From contig JBFMFB010000040.1 of assembly GCA_040752115.1 (NCBI GenBank), positions 1 to 14,339 on the forward strand: a stretch of 14,339 bases of DNA. The letters run 5' to 3'. Positions 8,577-14,339 of this stretch are shown one piece after another. The notes below the pieces were generated by a model. That model was not told the DNA's origin. It saw only the letters and a program-made list of their open reading frames with translations, and did no database searches. Source of the stretch: JBFMFB01 sp040752115 (GTDB lineage: Bacteria; Pseudomonadota; Gammaproteobacteria; Burkholderiales; Sulfuricellaceae). Position 1 is the first letter of the stretch; the number at the start of each line of letters is the position of its first letter. The position numbers were made by a program, and so were the translations under genes.

Positions 8577-10481
8577 TTAGCCCACAACGCTTTGCTTCGC
8601 TTCCAGCTCTTCCCAGCGCGCCAGGCTCGCCAACAGATCTTCCTCGATCTCGGCAAAGCGCGCCTGCAGCCGTTTGGCTTCGAGCGGATCGCCGCGGTAC
8701 AGTTCGGGATCGGCCAGGCGTGCGGTAATGGCGGCCTGCTCCGCCTCCAGTTGCTCGATCCGCGCCGGCAGGGACTCCAGCTCGCGCGCGTCCTTGTAGC
8801 TCAATTTGACGCGGGATGCGGGTTTTGCGGCTGCCGGCTGCGGCCTGGCTTCGGCCTTCTTCGGCGGGGCTGCCGGCGTAGCGTTTCGGGAGCGCAGCCA
8901 GTCGTCGTAGCCGCCGGCGTATTCCTGCAGCTTTCCGTCGCCCTCGAAGGCGATCACCTGGGTGACCACGTTGTCCAGGAAGGCGCGGTCGTGGCTGACC
9001 AGCAGCACCGTTCCGTCATAGTCCTGCAGCATGGTTTCCAGCAGCTCCAGGGTTTCGATGTCGAGGTCGTTGGTCGGCTCATCCAGCACCAGCACGTTGG
9101 CGGGGCGGGTAAACAGGCGCGCCAGCAGCAGCCGGTTGCGCTCGCCGCCGGAGAGCGATTTGACCGGCGAGCGGGCGCGGGCGGGGGCAAACAGGAAATC
9201 TTCGAGATAGCTGATGACATGCTTCTTCTCGCCGCCGATTTCGATGAAATCGCTGCCCTGGCTGATGGTGTCGATCAGCGTTGCCTCCTCGTCCAGCTGC
9301 GCCCGCAACTGGTCGAAATAGGCAACGGCGAGCCGGGTGCCCTGGCGCACCCTGCCCGAATCCGGCTGCAACTCGCCCAGGACGAGCTTGAGCAGCGTGC
9401 TCTTCCCCGCGCCGTTGGGGCCTATCAGGCCGACCTTGTCGCCGCGCTGGATGACGCAGGAAAAATCGCGGATCACGGCCCTGCCGCCGAACGACTTGGA
9501 AACGTGCTCCAGCTCCGCCACCAGCTTGCCGGAGCGCTCGCCGGCATCGAGCGCGAGATTGACGCTGCCCTGCCGCTCCCGACGCTGCATCCGCTCGCGG
9601 CGCAGCGCCTCCAGCCGCCGCACCCTGCCTTCGTTGCGGGTGCGCCGCGCCTCCACGCCTTTGCGGATCCAGACTTCTTCCTGCGCCAGGAACTTGTCGA
9701 ATTTCTCGTTGTGGACCGCTTCCACTTCCAGCATCTCCGCCTTCTTGCGCTGGTAGTCGGAAAAATTGCCGGCAAACCCGGAGAGCCGGCCGCGGTCCAG
9801 TTCGACGATGCGGGTGGCCACGTTGTCCAGAAAGCGCCGGTCGTGGGTGATCAGCAGCACGCTGCCGGGGAATTCCCGGAGCAGGCCCTCCAGCCATTCG
9901 ATCGCGCCGAGGTCGAGATGGTTGGTCGGCTCGTCCAGCAGCAGCAATTCCGGCTCCATCACCAGCGCCCGCGCCAGCGCCACCCGTTTCAATCCGCCGC
10001 CGGAAAGCTCGCCGATTTTCGCATCTTCCTGCAACCCCAGCCGGCTCAAGGTCGTTTCGACCCTGGCCTTGACCCGCCAGCCGTCGCGGGCCTCCAGCTC
10101 CATTTGCAGCGCATGCAGGCGGGCAAGCAGCGCGTCGGTGTCGGCGCCCGCCTCGCTCATCGCATGGGCAACGGCATGGTATTCCAGCAGCAGGCGGCGC
10201 GCCTCCCCCAGCCCCTCGGCGACCGCCTCGAACACGGTATGTGCGGGATCGAGCGCGGGCTCCTGCGGCACATAGGCAAGCCGCAAGTTCGGCGCGCGCC
10301 ATACCTTGCCATCGTCGGAAGCGGCCTCCCCGGCGATGATCCTGAGCAGGCTCGACTTGCCGGTGCCGTTGCGGCCGATCAGCCCGACCCGCTCGCCCGG
10401 CTCGAGCACTAGGCTCGCCTGGTCCAGCAGCGGGACGTGGCCGAAGGCGAGGGAAATTTTATCCAGGGTAACCAGAGGCAT
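8577..10481 (-). CDS. uup: ABC-F family ATPase Uup
   Basis: The protein has 634 aa against 635 for E. coli Uup and has no membrane segments. It has two ABC ATPase domains: Walker A GRNGTGKS (36-43), signature LSGGG (159-163) and Walker B LLLDEPTNHLD (180-190); then Walker A GPNGAGKS (354-361), signature LSGGE (443-447) and LVLDEPTNDLD (464-474). The linker between them carries the long basic helix with EEVWIRKGVEARRTRNEGRV (268-287), the ABC-F P-site interaction motif region, matching Uup closely. A low-complexity Ala/Pro/Lys stretch (534-555) leads to a C-terminal coiled coil (about 568-630), the Uup domain known to bind branched DNA. Uup affects precise transposon excision, and ABC-F proteins act on ribosomes. 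ATG at 10481 is preceded by pyrimidine-rich sequence with no recognisable Shine-Dalgarno. It lies 52 bases after polX. Confidence 0.95.
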   Translation of the reverse strand: MPLVTLDKISLAFGHVPLLDQASLVLEPGERVGLIGRNGTGKSSLLRIIAGEAASDDGKVWRAPNLRLAYVPQEPALDPAHTVFEAVAEGLGEARRLLLEYHAVAHAMSEAGADTDALLARLHALQMELEARDGWRVKARVETTLSRLGLQEDAKIGELSGGGLKRVALARALVMEPELLLLDEPTNHLDLGAIEWLEGLLREFPGSVLLITHDRRFLDNVATRIVELDRGRLSGFAGNFSDYQRKKAEMLEVEAVHNEKFDKFLAQEEVWIRKGVEARRTRNEGRVRRLEALRRERMQRRERQGSVNLALDAGERSGKLVAELEHVSKSFGGRAVIRDFSCVIQRGDKVGLIGPNGAGKSTLLKLVLGELQPDSGRVRQGTRLAVAYFDQLRAQLDEEATLIDTISQGSDFIEIGGEKKHVISYLEDFLFAPARARSPVKSLSGGERNRLLLARLFTRPANVLVLDEPTNDLDIETLELLETMLQDYDGTVLLVSHDRAFLDNVVTQVIAFEGDGKLQEYAGGYDDWLRSRNATPAAPPKKAEARPQPAAAKPASRVKLSYKDARELESLPARIEQLEAEQAAITARLADPELYRGDPLEAKRLQARFAEIEEDLLASLARWEELEAKQSVVG

Positions 10482-10533
10482 GCGCGTCGAAAGAGAAAGG
10501 CAGGAAAGGGGCGAATTTTAGCACGCCGGCGCG

Positions 10534-12258
10534 TCACATCGTGCTTTTGAGGAGAGGCCGCAGCTCCGCCAGCGGCCGGGTGTTCAGCACATCCTTCTTT
10601 TCCAGCCAGCCGCGCCGCGCCTGGCCGACGGCGAAACGCAGATTGCCGAAATCCAGCGTACTGTGGGCATCGGAATCGATGCTCACCAGCACCCCTTCCT
10701 CCCTGGCCATCTGACATTGGGTGTCCAGCAGATCCAGGCGTTCCGGGTGGGCGTTCAGCTCAAGATAACAGCCCCGCTCCCTGGCTTTGCGGATAATGCG
10801 CAGCATATCCACATCGTAAGGCTCGCGCTGCTCGATCAGCCGGCCGGTGGGGTGCGCCAGGATGGTGAAGTGGCGATGATCCATGGCGCGCAGGATACGC
10901 TCGGTCTGCCTGGTGCGGGACAGCTCGAACTTGCTGTGCACCGCACCCACCACCAGATCGAGCCGCGCCAGAACGGAGTCCGGCAAATCCAGACTGCCGT
11001 CTTCCAGGATATCGACCTCGATCCCCTTGAGCAGGGTGAAGCCTTTCAGCTCCGAATTCAATCGCTCGATATCGTCGATCTGTTTAAGCAGGCGCTGCGG
11101 ATCGAAACCGTGGGCCACCGTGAGCCGCCGCGAATGCTCGGTGACGGCCAGATACTCGAACCCCAGCGCCTGCGCCGCCTGCGCCATTTCCTGGATGGAA
11201 TTGTTGCCGTCGGTGGCCTTGGTGTGGGCGTGCAGATCGCCTTTCAGGTCGTTCAGTTCGATCAGCCGCGGCAGGCGGCCCGCCCGCGCGGCCTCGATCT
11301 CGCCGCGGTCCTCGCGCAGCTCGGGGGGGATGAAAGGCAGACCGACCGTGCGGTAAACCGATTCCTCGGTCTCCCCCGCGATCCGCTGCTCGCCCTGGAA
11401 CACCCCATATTCGTTGATCTTGAGGCCGCGCTCCTGCGCCAGGCGGCGGACCGCGATGTTGTGCGCCTTGCTGCCGGTGAAATAATGCAGCGCCGCACCG
11501 TAGCTGGCTTCCTCCACCACCCGCAGATCCACCTGCAGGCCGCAGCGCAGCACGACGCTGCCGCGCGTCGGGCCGCCGGAAAGCACTTCCGCCACCTCGT
11601 CGTAGCCGGTGAAGCGCGCCATGACCGGGCTGCCGGGCGCGGCGGTGACCAGAATGTCCAGATCGCCCACGGTTTCCCGCATGCGCCGGAAACTGCCGGC
11701 AACCACGACCTGCCTGACGCCCTCTGTCTTGCGCAGAAACGCGGCCAGAGAATCGGCATACTGCGCCGCCACCGCCAGCTTGAAACGGCGGGCCTTGCTG
11801 ACGTGCGCCTCCACCGCCTGCAGGATGTTCTGTTCGGTCTTTTCGCCGAACCCCGGCAACGCGCGGATTCTGCCGTCCTTGGCGGCACGGTACAACTGCT
11901 CCGGCGTCTGCACTTCCAGATGCTGGTACAAGGCCTTGACCCGCTTCGGGCCAAGACCGGGAACTTTCAGAAGCTCGGTGATCGCGGGCGGCACCTCCTG
12001 CCGCAGCCGCAACAGAAAAGCGCTTTTGCCGGTTTCAACGATTTCCTGGATCTTGGCGCCGAGATCCGCGCCGATTCCAGGAAGCTTTGGCAGCTCGCCG
12101 TTTTTTTCCAGCAGCATTTTTACTTCCCGCCCCAGCTCCCCGACGGTGCGCGCCGCGTTGCGATAAGCGCGGACGCGGAACGGATTCGCGCCCTGGATTT
12201 CCAGCAGGTCGGCGATTTCCTCGAAAATCGCCGCGATGTCGGCGTTATGGACGGGCAT
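10534..12258 (-). CDS. polX: Bacterial family X DNA polymerase with PHP domain
   Basis: This 574-aa protein matches bacterial PolX (B. subtilis YshC/PolX, about 570 aa), a gap-filling repair polymerase with an attached PHP phosphoesterase giving 3'-5' exonuclease and AP-related activities. The N-terminal 8-kDa-like domain (1-80) contains a helix-hairpin-helix near KLPGIGADLGAKI (58-70). A second follows at KVPGLGPKRVKAL (98-110) and a third at ALPGFGEKTEQNI (133-145). The nucleotidyltransferase site has Asp199 and Asp201 in VGDLDILV and Asp244 in QVDLRVVE, so all three metal-binding acids are present. The PHP domain begins at DLHAHTKATDG (341-351; His343, His345) and keeps Glu414, His441, His469 and the closing SIDSDAHS (526-533). 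ATG 12258 is chosen because MPVHNADIAAIFEEIADLLE is the family's usual opening; a frame to 12294 would overlap the dksA-like gene. It follows that gene by only 7 bases, so they are likely cotranscribed. Confidence 0.95.
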   Translation of the reverse strand: MPVHNADIAAIFEEIADLLEIQGANPFRVRAYRNAARTVGELGREVKMLLEKNGELPKLPGIGADLGAKIQEIVETGKSAFLLRLRQEVPPAITELLKVPGLGPKRVKALYQHLEVQTPEQLYRAAKDGRIRALPGFGEKTEQNILQAVEAHVSKARRFKLAVAAQYADSLAAFLRKTEGVRQVVVAGSFRRMRETVGDLDILVTAAPGSPVMARFTGYDEVAEVLSGGPTRGSVVLRCGLQVDLRVVEEASYGAALHYFTGSKAHNIAVRRLAQERGLKINEYGVFQGEQRIAGETEESVYRTVGLPFIPPELREDRGEIEAARAGRLPRLIELNDLKGDLHAHTKATDGNNSIQEMAQAAQALGFEYLAVTEHSRRLTVAHGFDPQRLLKQIDDIERLNSELKGFTLLKGIEVDILEDGSLDLPDSVLARLDLVVGAVHSKFELSRTRQTERILRAMDHRHFTILAHPTGRLIEQREPYDVDMLRIIRKARERGCYLELNAHPERLDLLDTQCQMAREEGVLVSIDSDAHSTLDFGNLRFAVGQARRGWLEKKDVLNTRPLAELRPLLKSTM

Positions 12259-12265
12259 GGCATCT

Positions 12266-12664
12266 TTACATCGACGGCCTTCCCTCGCCCGCATAGGTCT
12301 TCTCGCGCTGCTGCTGGCAGCGGAAACAGCGCTTCGCGGTGGGATATGCCATTAGCCGCTCGAACGCGATGTCGTCGCCGCAATCCGTGCACACGCCATA
12401 GCTTCCGCCCTTGAGGCGCTTGCGCGCTGCCTCGATATCGCGAATCTCGTGGATTTGCCGATCAACCATCGCGGCGTTGAAATCCGCCAGCGCATCGGCC
12501 ACCGACTCGTCGCCGACATCCGCAGGAACGCGCCCGATCAGCTCGGCATATTGCTGCTGCCCGGCATTCTCCAGCTCGTCGCGCACTTCCTCGATGAGCT
12601 TCTGGTAACGGTCGCCCAGTGCCTGATCCAGTTGCGCCGTCTGTTTCTGTGTCAAGTTGGCCAT
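12266..12664 (-). CDS. DksA/TraR family C4 zinc-finger regulator
   Basis: The protein has 132 aa. DksA/TraR proteins insert a coiled coil into the secondary channel of RNA polymerase and alter initiation, often with ppGpp. The N-terminal 85 residues are helical, with a predicted hairpin whose tip is acidic (GDESVADALADF, 51-62). The zinc finger has four cysteines, Cys92, Cys95, Cys113 and Cys116, in CTDC...CFRC. LKGGSYGVC before it and IAFERLMAYPTAKRC within it are family hallmarks. It is shorter than E. coli DksA (151 aa) and its tip differs from the DxxDxA motif, so it may be a DksA paralogue rather than the main DksA; I leave the symbol blank. ATG 12664 has GGAG 7 bases upstream. polX starts 7 bases after its stop. 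Confidence 0.92.
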   Translation of the reverse strand: MANLTQKQTAQLDQALGDRYQKLIEEVRDELENAGQQQYAELIGRVPADVGDESVADALADFNAAMVDRQIHEIRDIEAARKRLKGGSYGVCTDCGDDIAFERLMAYPTAKRCFRCQQQREKTYAGEGRPSM

Positions 12665-12704
12665 GGCAGTTCTCCCATCAAGTTAACGACATTGCTTTAA
12701 ATCT

Positions 12705-12710
12705 ATTGTA
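12705..12710 (-). promoter_or_regulatory. Possible -10 element upstream of the DksA-like gene
   Basis: TACAAT on the minus strand matches five of six positions of the sigma70 -10 hexamer, 40 bases upstream of the ATG, in the AT-rich gap after the MFS gene. The -35 position at normal spacing (TGGCTG, inside the end of the MFS gene) is poor. If real, it would serve the dksA-like-polX unit. Confidence 0.28.
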
Positions 12711-12726
12711 GGCTTCGCCGTATTCT

Positions 12727-13914
12727 TCAGCCAGCTTGCCCCCCTCTACGCGGCCATGCCCAGAAGTGCAGCAGAACCGCCGATAGCGCGGCCAGCAGCC
12801 CCGCGTAGGAAAACGCCCAGGCGGCGCCCAGATAGTGCCACACCCCGCCGAACGACAACCCTGCCGGGATGGCGGCGATCCCCAGCAGCAGGTGGTACCA
12901 GCCGAAGGCCGTGCCGCGTTCGCGCTCCCCGGCAAAATCGCCGATCAGCGCCCGCTCCGGGCCTTCGCTCAACCCCGTGAGCAGCCCGTAGCCAATGACT
13001 ACCACCCACAGCATAACGGCATGAGCCGCCTGACCGAGCAGCGCGAAACTCGCCGCAAATGAAATCCAGCCCAGCAGGATCAGCCGCTCCTGTCCCAGCC
13101 TGTCCGCAAGCAGGCCGCCGCGAGTGGAAGTTGCAGCCTTGGCTAAATTCAAGACAGCCCACAGCAGCAGCAGTTCCGCCACGCCCATGCCCAATTCATG
13201 GCCACGCAGCACGATGAAAGTCTCCGAAGCGCGGGCGAAGGTGAAGAGCATGAGCACCAGCAGATAACGCCGCATCGGCAGAGACAGGCCGCTCCAGCGC
13301 AACGGCGGAAGCGCGGTGCGGGACCGGATGGGAACAGCCTTCGCAGTTTCCTTCACTCCCGCGGCGACCAGCAGCACCCCGACCGCCCCCGGAATGGCCG
13401 ACCACAGAATCACCTGCGAAAGAGAAAGCGAAGTCCAGGACAGCACCGCCGCCGCCATCAGGCTGCCGCCCACGGCGCCGGCATTGTCCAGCGCCCGATG
13501 GAAGCCGTAGGCGAAGCCCCGGATTTCCGGCAGCGTGCTGTCCGCCACCAGCGCATCCCGCGGCGCACTGCGCAGCCCCTTGCCGACCCGGTCGATGCTG
13601 CGCAGCAGCAGCACCGCAGCCCAGCTCCCGGCCAATCCCAGCAACGGCCGCGCAATGTTCGAAAGCAGATAGCCGGAAACGGTCAGCCCCTTGCGCCGCC
13701 CGCCCAGCCAGTCGGAACGCCTGCCCGACCACAGCTTGAGAAAGGCCGCGACCGCATCGGCAATGCCCTCCACCAGCCCCAGCGCAACCGGCCCGGCGCC
13801 CAGGACGGTGGCCAGCAGGATCGGGATGAGCGGCACCACCATCTCCGAGGCGAGATCGTTGAAAAAACTGACCAGCCCGAGCACCACCACCGTGCGCGGC
13901 AAGGTTTTCGTCAT
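12727..13914 (-). CDS. Major facilitator superfamily transporter, substrate unknown
   Basis: This 395-aa inner-membrane protein is predicted to have about 12 membrane helices, the standard MFS length. The first helix carries VVLGLVSFFNDLASEMVVPL. The loop between helices 2 and 3 has the MFS signature variant SGRRSDWLGGRRKG (63-76). RSIDRVGKGLRSAPRDALVAD (105-125) in helix 4 and its following loop is typical of a drug/unknown-solute MFS_1 branch. Nothing in the sequence fixes the substrate. The start is ATG 13914, whose ATGA overlaps the stop of the AlkC-like gene. The frame extends far upstream to 14298, but that part is Arg/Gly/Pro-rich sequence antiparallel to no domain and merely shadows the neighbour. 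Translation is probably coupled to the upstream gene. The 62 bases after it lead into the dksA-like gene. Confidence 0.92.
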   Translation of the reverse strand: MTKTLPRTVVVLGLVSFFNDLASEMVVPLIPILLATVLGAGPVALGLVEGIADAVAAFLKLWSGRRSDWLGGRRKGLTVSGYLLSNIARPLLGLAGSWAAVLLLRSIDRVGKGLRSAPRDALVADSTLPEIRGFAYGFHRALDNAGAVGGSLMAAAVLSWTSLSLSQVILWSAIPGAVGVLLVAAGVKETAKAVPIRSRTALPPLRWSGLSLPMRRYLLVLMLFTFARASETFIVLRGHELGMGVAELLLLWAVLNLAKAATSTRGGLLADRLGQERLILLGWISFAASFALLGQAAHAVMLWVVVIGYGLLTGLSEGPERALIGDFAGERERGTAFGWYHLLLGIAAIPAGLSFGGVWHYLGAAWAFSYAGLLAALSAVLLHFWAWPRRGGQAG

Positions 13915-14339
13915 GCCCCGCCCTCCCCGCGAATGCTGCGCTGCGCCCGGCGGACGATGTAGCGGCAGGCTGCATTTTCTGGATGCTCGGCCAGCCACTC
14001 TCGGCACACCTTCCTCACCCATGCCGGTTCGGCCTTGGCTGCATCGTTCAACCAGTTCGCTACCGAATCCCGCACATAGCGGCTCGGGTCGCGGTTGCAC
14101 GGCGCGAGAAGGGGCAAACCGCGCTCGGGAGCGGCGACCAGTTGCGGGATGCGCTTCGCCCACACGCCGCGCGGGCGGGTGATCTCCACCGCGAAGCGGC
14201 GCAGGTTCGGATCGGCCTCGCGCACCCAATCCCCCAGCAGCTCCAGCGCCGCCCAAGGCGCCTCCGCCACGCGCGGGCGCAGCGCCAGCCAGGCCCATTC
14301 GCGCACGCCGAAGTGCGGGTCGGCGGCAAGCGGCCGGAT
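13911..14339 (-). CDS. AlkC-like DNA alkylation repair protein, C-terminal part (5' end outside window)
   Basis: The visible 142 residues are the C-terminal part of a HEAT-like-repeat DNA glycosylase of the AlkC/AlkD type (the COG4335 branch, by recalled sequence pattern), which removes alkylated bases such as 3-methyladenine. The frame is open to the right edge, reading RPLAADPHFGVREWAWLALR. The GTG at 14306 is inside this conserved segment and is not the start. Then come DPNLRRFAVEITRPRGVWAK, LLAPCNRDPSRYVRDSVANW and the closing CRYIVRRAQRSIR, all characteristic of the family, with paired helices rich in Trp, Arg and Asp. It overlaps the MFS gene by 4 bases. Family assignment is confident; the exact glycosylase specificity is inferred. 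Confidence 0.82.
   Translation of the reverse strand: MRPLAADPHFGVREWAWLALRPRVAEAPWAALELLGDWVREADPNLRRFAVEITRPRGVWAKRIPQLVAAPERGLPLLAPCNRDPSRYVRDSVANWLNDAAKAEPAWVRKVCREWLAEHPENAACRYIVRRAQRSIRGEGGA

Noticed and set aside
8457..10412. A 651-codon plus-strand frame opposite uup, beginning in the palindromic repeat
   Set aside because: It is antisense to a full-length Uup with all motifs; its composition is low-information and it has no ribosome site.
10663..12414. A 583-codon plus-strand frame opposite polX and the dksA-like gene
   Set aside because: It is a shadow of two genes whose catalytic and zinc-binding residues are all intact on the other strand.
13915..14298. N-terminal extension of the MFS frame by 128 codons
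   Set aside because: The extra part is Arg/Gly/Pro-rich with no membrane pattern and lies over the AlkC-like gene in another frame; the ATG at 13914 starts directly before the first helix.

Overview
The window looks like a chromosomal segment of a betaproteobacterium. The grounds are high GC with strong third-position bias, a thiL-pgpA-pncC-recA-recX-alaS gene order that I associate with Betaproteobacteria (especially Nitrosomonadales-type sulfur or iron oxidisers and relatives), and protein sequences close to proteobacterial ThiL, PgpA, RecX and Uup. The genus cannot be fixed from sequence alone. It is mostly core genome: there are no tRNA or rRNA genes, CRISPR arrays, phage genes or insertion sequences.

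Layout. One gene, the 3' part of an MscS-type mechanosensitive channel, lies on the plus strand at the left edge. Everything else is on the minus strand, so the window reads from right to left. From the right edge: an AlkC-like DNA alkylation repair protein (5' end outside the window), overlapping by 4 bases an MFS transporter; then a DksA/TraR-type zinc-finger regulator followed 7 bases later by a bacterial PolX (polymerase X plus PHP domain); then the ABC-F ATPase Uup; then a palindromic intergenic repeat element; then thiL, pgpA and pncC (closely packed or overlapping), recA, recX (4-base overlap with recA), a small OB-fold-like lipoprotein with a TTG start, a REP-like hairpin, alaS, and a signal peptidase I homologue that meets the MscS gene tail to tail.

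How the genes work together. Several encode DNA maintenance functions: RecA and its modulator RecX, PolX, Uup (linked to branched DNA and ribosomes), and an AlkC-like glycosylase. PncC recycles NMN, which bacterial DNA ligase releases from NAD+. ThiL (thiamine diphosphate) and PgpA (phosphatidylglycerol) are housekeeping enzymes that share the cluster through conserved order rather than a common pathway.

Most notable points. (1) The signal peptidase I homologue keeps the general-base lysine, the GDNR...DSR box and the oxyanion-hole serine, but has glycine where the catalytic serine should be, and carries an extra N-terminal membrane domain. (2) The uup-thiL spacer is filled by a perfect 23-bp inverted repeat built of CACGAAT heptamers spaced 9-10 bp apart. 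(3) A hairpin element of REP type sits between the lipoprotein and alaS. (4) An uncharacterised OB-fold-like lipoprotein is embedded between recX and alaS. I found no clearly new multi-gene system. No gene-free stretch exceeds 300 bases; the longest is the 156-base uup-thiL spacer.
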